From Clostridia bacterium (GTDB lineage Bacteria > Bacillota > Clostridia > Oscillospirales > Acutalibacteraceae): a stretch of 64,000 nucleotides of DNA. Each line of letters starts with the position of its first letter. Within the stretch, counting starts at the first letter, position 1. Made by a program: the position numbers and the translations under genes. This document shows positions 1 to 7,674 of the stretch, in pieces. The stretch lies in contig JAFXLD010000052.1 of the NCBI GenBank assembly GCA_017531385.1, positions 45,664 to 109,663 on the forward strand. Reading direction: 5' to 3'. Below the pieces are notes generated by a model. It was not told the DNA's origin. It did not search any database and saw only the letters and a program-made list of their open reading frames with translations.

Positions 1-1403
1 AGACTGATACTTTCTATGATGGCGGTACATTCCTTATTGTAAACCGTAAAACGGGTAACGCACTCACCGTAAACAGCTCCGGCAATTTTGCATGGACTGA
101 CTTTGAGACAGCTAAAGAAACACAATCAGCACATTGGATTGTAAACGCTGACGGAATGGGCTTCCATGTTATAAACGAAGCAGGCTATAACATAATTCTT
201 GACGGAACGGAGAGATTTATTCCCTATATGAACGGCAACCGAATTCTTTATCACAATAACTTCGGACTTGCCGCAAAATACAACAATACATATTATTATC
301 TGAACGATAACTTCTCTGCAAGTGCTACAGACCGTCTTGAGCTTGAGCTTTATATCAATATGGATATTCTTATTCACGAAGAGGACAGAATAGATAATGA
401 TGACGGAGAAGACGAGCCCGAAGAAGACGGTGAAAATGACGGTGAAATCTTTGTTACGATGTTCAATGTTACCAACACTCACATTGACGAAGATAAGAGA
501 ACCTCTTTCAATATCAGTAAGGTATGGGAGGACGGCATTACAAATCACATTCACGACAGTATTAAGGTCCGTCTTTACGCGAACGGAGTTGATACGGGAC
601 GAATTCTTACCCTGAACAACTTCAATGGCTGGAAAGGCACTTTCTCGGGCCTGCTGTACGAGGATGATGACGGGAATGTGATTGAATATACCGTTACTGA
701 AGATTCTGTTAACGGTTATTATCCCGAGTATTCGGAAATTATCGCAGTTTCCGGTGAAACGAGAACTGAAACTGTAATTACTGAAAGCTGGAGTACGGTA
801 ACTTCTCTTACGGCAGGAAATACATACCGATTTGTCAACAGCAGCGGATATGCACTTACAGCTAATGCAGATGATACATCGGTATCTACTGCACCCGCCA
901 ACGAGAACGATGAGTATCAACGTTGGTTATACCGGGACGACAGGCTGATAAATGTTGGCAAAACAACATCTTCAACTACTTATTATCTGTATCAGACTAC
1001 CAGCGGTACAACAAGAACACTTTCACTCAGTACGACTGCAAGCGATGCTAACAATAAATTCTCATATACAAACAGTAAAATGAGAATGGGTAATAGCAAT
1101 AGTAGCTACAGATATGTGGTTTTAGGAAACGGCAGTGTTTCATTGAACCAGACCAGCAGGAACGGTACAACTCCGACGATATACCGTCTGACTACAAGCA
1201 GTGAAACTGTCACTGTAACCACCAACGCCAGCTATTCAATCACGATTACCAATATAAAGGTACACTATATTCTCCCTGAAACAGGCGGAGAGGGAACACA
1301 ATACCTGTATATAATCGGGGGACTGCTCACCGTTTTGAGCTCTGTCTTCCTGCTCTGTTATATAGTAAACAGGGAAAGGAGGCGAAAACGCTCTGCGGTG
1401 TGA
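1..1403 (+). CDS. LPETG-anchored surface protein, probable pilus tip adhesin (5' partial)
   Basis: The reading frame is open from base 3, upstream of the first internal ATG at 156, so this is the 3' part of a larger gene. The visible part holds an Asp/Glu-rich linker (about 385-450), a Cna_B-type repeat with the pattern SKVWEDG...IKVRLYANG...GW...YTVTED, then a Ser/Thr-rich segment that resembles a lectin-like beta-trefoil (GNTYRFVNSSGYALTA; YQRWLY). It ends with a sorting signal: LPETGGEG, a hydrophobic segment and an RRRKR tail. It is followed by the major pilin and sortase genes, so a tip or accessory pilin role is likely. The cell-wall anchoring is directly supported; the ligand is unknown. 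Confidence 0.85.
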   Translation, partial: TDTFYDGGTFLIVNRKTGNALTVNSSGNFAWTDFETAKETQSAHWIVNADGMGFHVINEAGYNIILDGTERFIPYMNGNRILYHNNFGLAAKYNNTYYYLNDNFSASATDRLELELYINMDILIHEEDRIDNDDGEDEPEEDGENDGEIFVTMFNVTNTHIDEDKRTSFNISKVWEDGITNHIHDSIKVRLYANGVDTGRILTLNNFNGWKGTFSGLLYEDDDGNVIEYTVTEDSVNGYYPEYSEIIAVSGETRTETVITESWSTVTSLTAGNTYRFVNSSGYALTANADDTSVSTAPANENDEYQRWLYRDDRLINVGKTTSSTTYYLYQTTSGTTRTLSLSTTASDANNKFSYTNSKMRMGNSNSSYRYVVLGNGSVSLNQTSRNGTTPTIYRLTTSSETVTVTTNASYSITITNIKVHYILPETGGEGTQYLYIIGGLLTVLSSVFLLCYIVNRERRRKRSAV

Positions 1404-1476
1404 GGACAACCCGAATATATAAAATAATAATGTAATTTATCTCCTGAAAAAAGGAGTAAAGAAAGGAAAGACAAAT

Positions 1477-2949
1477 ATGAAAAAGGCACAAAAACTTTTT
1501 AGCGTACTTCTTACTCTTATGCTTGCATTTGCAATGGCTATTCCCGCTTTTGCAGCAGGCGAAGTTCCCACAGGTACAATCACAATCAACAGTGCAGCAA
1601 ATGTTTCTGTTGAAGGCAAAGTATTCAAGGCATACAAAATTCTTGATGCACAGGCAGTAGATTCATCTGATATCAATCAGGGCGTTATCTATTCTGTTCC
1701 TGCTGAGATGGCAGATTTCTTCAGTGCTTACGGCAGCACAATGAATGAAATCCTTGATAAGCTTAACGGTACAGAAATTGATCTTAATCAGTTTGCAAAA
1801 GATGCTCTTGCTGCAGCAAAGAGTGCAAATGTTACACCTGCTTCAGCAACTGGTACAGAAGGTGCAACAAGCATTGAAATAAAAGATATCCCCTTTGGTT
1901 ACTATGTAATTGAAGATGCAAGCACAAGTACTCCCGTTGTTGCTCTTATGCTCAGAACAACAGAACAGGAAGTAACTCTTAAGCTTGACAAGCCCACAAT
2001 CGAAAAGAAAATTGACGGTGATAAGGATACAGTATCAAGCACAACAGGTCTTGTAGATTACAACAACGCAGCTATCAGTGAAATCGTTCCCTATGTTCTT
2101 ACATCTGCTGTTCCCAATATGGTCAGCTTCTCAAGCTATACTTACACCGTAACAGATACTTTCTCCGCAGGTCTTGCTTATAATGCAGACTCTCTTGTTA
2201 TTACTATCGGTGCAAAGACACTTGCTAAAGATACAGATTATACTGTTGACGTAACAGCAAATGGTGACGGTACAACAACCGTTGAAATTGATTTTATCAA
2301 TTTTATTCAGTATAAGGCAAATGCCGGTGAAACTATCAAAATTGAGTACACAGCAACTGTTGACACTGATGCAGTAATCGGCGAAATCGGAAATGCGAAC
2401 ACAGTTAACCTTACATATTCCAATAATCCCGATGATGCATCTTCCACAGAGACAACTCCCGATGATGTGGTTTATACTTATGTTACAAAGCTCGTTGTAA
2501 CAAAGACTGATGAAGACGGAAATGCACTTGCAGGTGCAACATTTGAACTCAGAGATGCTGACGACAATGTTATCGCCTCTGCTACAACAACAGCCGAAGA
2601 AGGCGGCAACGTTCTCACATTCACAGGTCTTAAAGAAGGTACATACACTCTTGTTGAAACTGTAGTTCCCGAAGGCTATAATAAAGCTGACGATATCACA
2701 TTTACAATTGAATGTGATTATCCCGAAAGCGGAACAGACTGCACATGGTCAACAACAAGTACAACAGTTACATACAATACAACTGCAAAGCAGTTTGAAA
2801 CAACTGTTGTCAATAATTTCGGTTCACTTCTTCCCGAAACAGGTGGTATCGGTACAACTATTTTCTACATCGTTGGTGGTCTCCTCGTTGTAGGTGCTGT
2901 TGTTCTCCTTATCACAAAGAAGAGAATGTCAGCAGAAACTTCAAAATAA
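1477..2949 (+). CDS. Major (backbone) pilin, Spa/Ebp type, LPETG-anchored
   Basis: The 490-aa precursor starts at an ATG behind GAAAGGAAAG and has a Sec signal peptide ending near AIPAFAA. Region order: N-terminal pilin domain; a D2 isopeptide-forming domain (about residues 190-330); a C-terminal Cna_B domain (KLVVTKTDEDG to FTIE) with an E-box-like YTLVETVVPEGY; then LPETGG, a membrane span and a positive tail. This is the typical build of a sortase-polymerised shaft pilin that carries internal Lys-Asn bonds. A canonical YPK pilin motif is not obvious; lysines in DKPTIEKK are the best candidates for cross-linking. It lies directly upstream of a class C sortase. Confidence 0.92.
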   Translation: MKKAQKLFSVLLTLMLAFAMAIPAFAAGEVPTGTITINSAANVSVEGKVFKAYKILDAQAVDSSDINQGVIYSVPAEMADFFSAYGSTMNEILDKLNGTEIDLNQFAKDALAAAKSANVTPASATGTEGATSIEIKDIPFGYYVIEDASTSTPVVALMLRTTEQEVTLKLDKPTIEKKIDGDKDTVSSTTGLVDYNNAAISEIVPYVLTSAVPNMVSFSSYTYTVTDTFSAGLAYNADSLVITIGAKTLAKDTDYTVDVTANGDGTTTVEIDFINFIQYKANAGETIKIEYTATVDTDAVIGEIGNANTVNLTYSNNPDDASSTETTPDDVVYTYVTKLVVTKTDEDGNALAGATFELRDADDNVIASATTTAEEGGNVLTFTGLKEGTYTLVETVVPEGYNKADDITFTIECDYPESGTDCTWSTTSTTVTYNTTAKQFETTVVNNFGSLLPETGGIGTTIFYIVGGLLVVGAVVLLITKKRMSAETSK

Positions 2950-2962
2950 TATAACTGACTTG

Positions 2963-2995
2963 CTCAGCCATGGGGTTTAATGCTCCATGGCCGAG
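2963..2995 (+). promoter_or_regulatory. Strong hairpin between major pilin and sortase genes
   Basis: CTCAGCCATGG (2963-2973) pairs with CCATGGCCGAG (2985-2995), an 11-bp stem with one A/C mismatch and an 11-base loop. There is no following T-run, so it is not a classic terminator. It could act as a partial attenuator or an RNA processing/stability element that keeps pilin mRNA above sortase mRNA. Confidence 0.6.
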
Positions 2996-3024
2996 CGTGG
3001 CTATGGCAGTGAGGAGAGGCTCAG

Positions 3025-3846
3025 ATGAAAAAACACTGGACAACAGTATTATTAATTGTTATATTCACTCTGGGACTTTGCTTACTGCTTTATCCTTCTG
3101 TCAGTGACTGGTGGAACAGTTTGCATCAGTCAAGAGCAATAGCAACCTACACGGAAAAGGTTGAAAATATGGATGACAGCGAATATGAAGCGTTTTTGCA
3201 AAGTGCAGGAGAGTTTAACGAACAAATAAGGCAAAAAGGCGGATTAAAGCATTTAACAGAAGAAGAACTGAAAAAATATAATGATACTCTCGATATTACG
3301 GGAACGGGTATCATGGCATATATTGATATCCCCACAATTGATGTGTCACTGCCCGTTTATCACGGTGTCAGCGACAGCGTTTTGCAGATTGCAGTAGGAC
3401 ATATTGAGTGGTCAAGTCTTCCCATAGGCGGTGAGAGTAATCATTCGGTGCTTTCAGGGCACAGAGGTCTTCCGTCAGCAAAGCTTTTTACTAATCTGGA
3501 TAAGCTTTCGGAGGGTGATGTATTCATGCTACACATTCTTAATGAGACAATAACCTATCAGGTGGATCAGATCCTGATTGTAAGTCCTGAAAATACTGAT
3601 TCACTGGGGATTGTTAATGGTGAGGATCTTTGTTCACTCGTCACCTGTACACCGTACGGTGTAAATTCCCACAGACTTATTGTACGGGGACATCGCATTG
3701 ATAATCTGCCTGATACTCCGACTGTCAACGTCGGACCGGAAGCAACTCAGATAGATCCTCTGTTGATTGCACCTGTTGTTGCGGCTCCGATGCTTCTGGC
3801 TCTTCTTATATATGTGCTTATAAAATACAGAAAACGGAAAGGTTGA
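3025..3846 (+). CDS. srtC: Class C (pilin-polymerising) sortase
   Basis: The 273-aa protein has an N-terminal membrane span (residues 7-25), the sortase beta-barrel, and a C-terminal span with an RKRKG tail, the usual class C topology. The catalytic set is visible: His146 in LSGHRGLPSAK, Cys208 in LVTCTPYG and Arg217 in SHRLIVRG. It would join pilin subunits through the LPxTG threonine and a pilin lysine. The class C 'lid' segment carrying a DP(F/W) motif is absent: the chain passes from YNDTLDITGTG straight into the first barrel strand. RBS GAGGAGAGG lies close to the ATG. It overlaps or abuts the next gene. Confidence 0.93.
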   Translation: MKKHWTTVLLIVIFTLGLCLLLYPSVSDWWNSLHQSRAIATYTEKVENMDDSEYEAFLQSAGEFNEQIRQKGGLKHLTEEELKKYNDTLDITGTGIMAYIDIPTIDVSLPVYHGVSDSVLQIAVGHIEWSSLPIGGESNHSVLSGHRGLPSAKLFTNLDKLSEGDVFMLHILNETITYQVDQILIVSPENTDSLGIVNGEDLCSLVTCTPYGVNSHRLIVRGHRIDNLPDTPTVNVGPEATQIDPLLIAPVVAAPMLLALLIYVLIKYRKRKG

Positions 3847-3851
3847 GAAAA

Positions 3852-4850
3852 GTGAAAAGAATCATATGTTGTATTTTTACAGCCATTATGCTTTTGTCTT
3901 GTTTTTTTAGTTTTACTTCTTTTGCATCAAACGGGCAAAAAATCACTATAGAATATATTTCAACCGACGGGCCTATGCAGAATGCTTCGTTTTCAATTTA
4001 CAGAATCGGAGATGTTTCAGGCACTAAAATTATCCCGAACAGTGTTTTCAATGCTTATTCGGTTTCATTTGATATATCCGATGCAGAAAAAATGACATCT
4101 CTTGCACAGACTGTTTCCGCTTACGCATTAAGAGATGATATAGTTCCCGATTTTACCGATACTACAGACGAACACGGTATTGCAGACTTTGACAGTCACA
4201 TTTTTGAAGACGGTGCATACCTATATATTGGTGAAAAGCATTTTCAGAACGAAAATATCTATTTTTGTGAGCCCGTAATTGTAGTTTTGCCCTACGGTGA
4301 CAGTGAAAGTGTTGTTAGTAAGCCGAAATATGAGGTTGTGCCCGAAGATACTGAAAGTATCAGTGTTGCATACAGAGTACTTAAAGGTTGGCAAAATGAC
4401 GCAGAAAACAACAGACCTCCTGAAATTCAGGTTCAGCTTCTCAGAGACGGTGAAATCTATGATACAGTTACACTGAATAAAGATAACAACTGGCGACATC
4501 AGTGGGATAATCTTTCTGTCCGCTATCACTGGACCGTTACGGAAAAAGATGTGGCACCCGGCTATCTTGTTTCTCTGTCACAGAATGAAAAAACCTTGTT
4601 TTTGGTAAACAGTGTCACCGACGAAGAGGATACCACTATTCCTGATGAATCAACAACTGAACCTGAAGACACAACATCACCAACAGAAACAACAACATCT
4701 CCCAATGAAACCACTACAACACCCGATGAGCCCGAGCTTCCGCAGACAGGTGCACTTCGCTGGCCGATACCGTATCTTGCCTGTGCAGGTGTATTTCTGT
4801 TTATTGTAGGTTATGCAACATATCGAAAGAGTGAGTCGGCAGATGAATAA
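3852..4850 (+). CDS. LPQTG-anchored minor (base) pilin with Cna_B domain
   Basis: A GTG at 3852 is chosen because AAAGG lies 9 bases upstream; a TTG at 3843 in the same frame is too close to that RBS. The protein (about 332 aa) has a signal peptide (MKRIICCIFTAIMLLSC...), an N-terminal beta-rich region (YISTDGPMQNASFSIYRIGD), a Cna_B-type domain (VLKGWQND...RPPEIQVQLLRDG...NW...WTVTEKD), a Thr/Pro/Glu-rich stalk, then LPQTG, a membrane span and a charged tail. The stalk and position in the operon fit a base pilin that links the fibre to the wall. Its 3' end overlaps the next sortase start. Confidence 0.85.
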   Translation: MKRIICCIFTAIMLLSCFFSFTSFASNGQKITIEYISTDGPMQNASFSIYRIGDVSGTKIIPNSVFNAYSVSFDISDAEKMTSLAQTVSAYALRDDIVPDFTDTTDEHGIADFDSHIFEDGAYLYIGEKHFQNENIYFCEPVIVVLPYGDSESVVSKPKYEVVPEDTESISVAYRVLKGWQNDAENNRPPEIQVQLLRDGEIYDTVTLNKDNNWRHQWDNLSVRYHWTVTEKDVAPGYLVSLSQNEKTLFLVNSVTDEEDTTIPDESTTEPEDTTSPTETTTSPNETTTTPDEPELPQTGALRWPIPYLACAGVFLFIVGYATYRKSESADE

Positions 4851-5454
4851 GGGAAAATTTACAGGCAGAATCATAATGCTAACAGGCGGAGTATTTGTAA
4901 TTGCTGCCGTAGTTTTGACATTATATAACATACACCTGGAAAACACTGCAAAAAAACTTTCATCAGAAGTTCTTTCATTGATGGATATGGAAGATACAAG
5001 CATAAATCAAAACTATCTTCCGGATTATAGGGTAAATCCCGACATGGATATGCCTGTCAGAAATATCAACGGTAAAGATTTTGTTGGTACAATATCAATT
5101 CCTGCAATAGATATGAATCTTCCTGTTATGGCAGAATGTAATTTAGACAATTTAAAGATTTCTCCGTGTGTTTACGAGGGCACTGCTTATAAAAAAGATC
5201 TGATTATTGCCGGACATGATTACAGAACTCATTTTGGTCCGATAAATGACCTTATTCGGGGTGATACGGTTATTTTTAAGGATACGGACGGTAACGTATT
5301 TGAGTATGAAGTGATGTATTCGGAGATTATTGACGAAAAAGACATCGAATCAATGAGCAACGGTGAGTGGGATCTGACACTTTTTACCTGTACTTACAGC
5401 GGTGCAACAAGAATAACAGTCAGATGCAGACTTTCGAACAATAAATATGAATAG
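4843..5454 (+). CDS. Second sortase (possible pilus-to-wall or housekeeping type)
   Basis: The ATG at 4843 overlaps the stop of the minor pilin (ATGAATAA), which suggests translational coupling; longer in-frame starts at 4813 and 4831 exist. The protein of about 203 aa has one N-terminal signal-anchor and a sortase barrel with IPAIDMNLPV, catalytic His in IIAGHDY, Cys in LFTCTYSG, and Arg in ATRITVRC. It lacks a C-terminal membrane span, so it is not class C. Its subfamily (B, D or E) cannot be fixed by eye. Location after the LPQTG base pilin suggests it anchors the finished pilus. Confidence 0.88.
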   Translation: MNKGKFTGRIIMLTGGVFVIAAVVLTLYNIHLENTAKKLSSEVLSLMDMEDTSINQNYLPDYRVNPDMDMPVRNINGKDFVGTISIPAIDMNLPVMAECNLDNLKISPCVYEGTAYKKDLIIAGHDYRTHFGPINDLIRGDTVIFKDTDGNVFEYEVMYSEIIDEKDIESMSNGEWDLTLFTCTYSGATRITVRCRLSNNKYE

Positions 5455-5614
5455 CAAAAAAATTATCTCCTGTGTTTTTCTATTGTCTGTTTTTAACGGA
5501 CTTTTCATTGCACCTCTGCTTTTGATGGTTGACTTTATTCTGCATTATAGGCTCCGCGTGCCCACAGAATCCATTTTGAACGGTCAAGGGGATTTACTCC
5601 GTGTCTGGGATTGA
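5447..5614 (+). CDS. Small ORF with signal-peptide-like N-terminus, probable gene remnant
   Basis: An ATG inside ATGAATAG overlaps the sortase stop in the same way as the previous junction. The 55-aa product begins MNSKKIISCVFLLSVFNGLF, which looks like a signal peptide or membrane span, then runs about 80 bases into the 3' end of the convergent GTPase gene and stops. This looks like the 5' stub of a further pilus-operon gene cut by a rearrangement, rather than a finished protein. It could be a genuine small membrane protein; function unknown. Confidence 0.35.
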   Translation: MNSKKIISCVFLLSVFNGLFIAPLLLMVDFILHYRLRVPTESILNGQGDLLRVWD

Positions 5615-7547
5615 TGTGCTCAATACCGTCGTTACACTCACGGTAACCGTGAAAGACTTGCGAAAGCACAGCCTTACCTGATGTCAGTGCCGCTAATCTT
5701 TCCGGAAAATTCATCGAGGTTGCAACGGGTACAACAGCCTCAATAGTAACCATACCCGAACGGATAACGGGACTGTCGTATTCACCGCCCATTTTAACGA
5801 TTTCAGAAAAAATTTTTCCTGAGAAATCTTCGGGTGCGATAACACGGATTTTCAGTAATGGCTCAAGAATTGTTGAACCCGTCTGCGTAAGACCGTTCAT
5901 GAATGCCATAGGTGTACAGACAAAAAAGTCAAGAGGATGCGTGTGAATTGTATGATGTTCACCACCCACAAGAGTACACCTGAAGTCTGTTACTTCCCAG
6001 CCGTAAAGCCCCTGTTCAAGACATCTGTTAAAGGAAGTACGGATGTGGGACTGATAACGGTAATAGCATTGATTATTCGGAAGTCTGCCGTGATATGAAA
6101 CACCGTAACCTCTCGGCATCGGTTCAATATCGAACTCAACAACAGCCCAGCATGGCTTCGGCATAGTGTATCTTGAAAGACCTGTGCCTGATTTTGACGG
6201 TGTCTCTTTATAAATGACGGTGGGAGAAGAAAACTCGGCAGAAAGGTTGTATCTTTCTTTCAGAAGATTCGACAGAACTTCAAGCTGAATTTTACCCGTT
6301 GTGCTTATGGTTATTTCCTTTTGTCCATTCTCCCATTTTGCATCTATATACGGCTCTTCGTCTGACAATTCATTCAGAGCGGTAGCAAGGGACGGAACTT
6401 TCAGCGGGTCAGAATCTGCGGGAGTTACTCTTACACGTAAAAAGGGATTAACCAGGTTTGCATCTTCACTATGTAACGGTGTGCCGATATAAAAACCGTT
6501 TTTTGCTGAAGGCAGACCACACACTGCCGCAACATCACCGCTGCGGACTATTCCTATGTCGGTACTTTTTGCACCGCAGAATTTCTTTATCTGTGATACT
6601 TTTTCCTTAATTGATTTGCTGTCTTCAATTTCAACTGCATCAGATTCTGCAATCATACTTTTTTCGGGAGCAAACAATTCAACTTCATCCCTGTTTGCAA
6701 TTTCACCGCCGAAAAGACGGATGTGAGAAACTTTACCCAAAGACTTATCATGCTCAATTTTGAAGATAATTCCGCATAAATCTTCAGTTGATCTTCGGGT
6801 GGAATCGGGCATATATTCAACTAATATGTCAGCAAGTTCTTTTACACCGACAGCATATTTTGCACTGCCGAAAACAACGGGTGTAAGTCTGCAATCTGCA
6901 ATCTCTTGGCGGATAATTTCATCAGCTGCGTCTTTCGTAAGCACTTTATCATCGAGGAACAATTCAGCGGCTTCATCGGAAATATCTGCAAGGGTTTCGG
7001 TGGCTCCCGAGCAGAAAGTTTTCTCATCAAGCTCAAAAACTTTGCAATTTTCTGTTCCCTCATTCGATATGTCAGACAGAACAATGTGTGTCTGTGAAGA
7101 AATGCCTTCAAGCTCCTTAATAACCTTATAAACATCGGCACCGGTTCTGTCAACTTTGTTTATAAAAATAAGTCGGGGCAGGTCAGCGGCATCAAGTGAT
7201 TTAAGAATATTTTCAGTATGAGCACGTACCCCCTCAACTGCAGAAACAATAACAACTGCATAATCGAGAGCAGAAAGTGCGCGTTCAACTTCACCTGCAA
7301 AGTCAACATGTCCGGGTGTGTCAATTATATTGACGGTTACACCCTGCCATTTTGTTGTGGCTGTTGCAGTGCGGACTGAAATACCACGCTGTTTTTCAAC
7401 AGAAAGGCTGTCGGTTGCAGTTGTTCCCGAATCAACACTGCCTGCATTACGGATAGCACCGGTCAGGAATAAAAGCTGCTCTGTAAGGGTAGTTTTTCCC
7501 GAATCTACATGCGCCAGTATTCCGATGTTATGAAAAATTTCAGCCAC
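5535..7547 (-). CDS. TetM/EF-G-like translational GTPase (ribosomal protection protein family)
   Basis: This 670-aa GTPase uses a GTG start behind GAGGAGG. G-motifs are clear: AHVDSGKTT (G1), DTPGHVDF (G3) and NKVDRTGAD (G4), followed by EF-G-like domains II to V. The N-terminus follows TetM/O/W (NIGILAHVDSGKTTLTE; LFLTGAI; GSVDSGTT). Family members release tetracycline from the ribosome. The domain IV tip in classical TetM/TetO carries a YSPVST-type loop; here the corresponding stretch reads HTIHTHPLDFFVCTP, so resistance cannot be assumed. It may be a diverged resistance protein or a ribosome-rescue factor. It is monocistronic and convergent with the pilus operon. Confidence 0.8.
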   Translation of the reverse strand: MAEIFHNIGILAHVDSGKTTLTEQLLFLTGAIRNAGSVDSGTTATDSLSVEKQRGISVRTATATTKWQGVTVNIIDTPGHVDFAGEVERALSALDYAVVIVSAVEGVRAHTENILKSLDAADLPRLIFINKVDRTGADVYKVIKELEGISSQTHIVLSDISNEGTENCKVFELDEKTFCSGATETLADISDEAAELFLDDKVLTKDAADEIIRQEIADCRLTPVVFGSAKYAVGVKELADILVEYMPDSTRRSTEDLCGIIFKIEHDKSLGKVSHIRLFGGEIANRDEVELFAPEKSMIAESDAVEIEDSKSIKEKVSQIKKFCGAKSTDIGIVRSGDVAAVCGLPSAKNGFYIGTPLHSEDANLVNPFLRVRVTPADSDPLKVPSLATALNELSDEEPYIDAKWENGQKEITISTTGKIQLEVLSNLLKERYNLSAEFSSPTVIYKETPSKSGTGLSRYTMPKPCWAVVEFDIEPMPRGYGVSYHGRLPNNQCYYRYQSHIRTSFNRCLEQGLYGWEVTDFRCTLVGGEHHTIHTHPLDFFVCTPMAFMNGLTQTGSTILEPLLKIRVIAPEDFSGKIFSEIVKMGGEYDSPVIRSGMVTIEAVVPVATSMNFPERLAALTSGKAVLSQVFHGYRECNDGIEHINPRHGVNPLDRSKWILWARGAYNAE

Positions 7548-7615
7548 AGACCGTTACCTCCTCGAAAAATTTTTTCTATTATAGCATTTTTTACCGGAAG
7601 TTTCAAATTGTTCTC

Positions 7616-7644
7616 TTGCAATACTTCAATCTGAATGTTATAAT
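7616..7644 (+). promoter_or_regulatory. Sigma-A promoter for the beta-helix gene
   Basis: TTGCAA (7616-7621), 17-bp spacer, TATAAT (7639-7644). The start codon is 30 bases downstream, after an AAGGGTGAT ribosome site. Confidence 0.7.
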
Positions 7645-7674
7645 AGTAAAAAATGTTATAAGGGTGATAAAAAA

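Noticed and set aside
126-920. 264-aa minus-strand frame opposite the LPETG protein
   Set aside because: It is a shadow of the real surface-protein gene: no RBS, Cys/Ile-rich translation without domain pattern.
4677-5003. Minus-strand Cys-rich ORF over the Thr-rich stalk of the minor pilin
   Set aside because: Shadow caused by the ACA/ACC repeats on the plus strand; no RBS.
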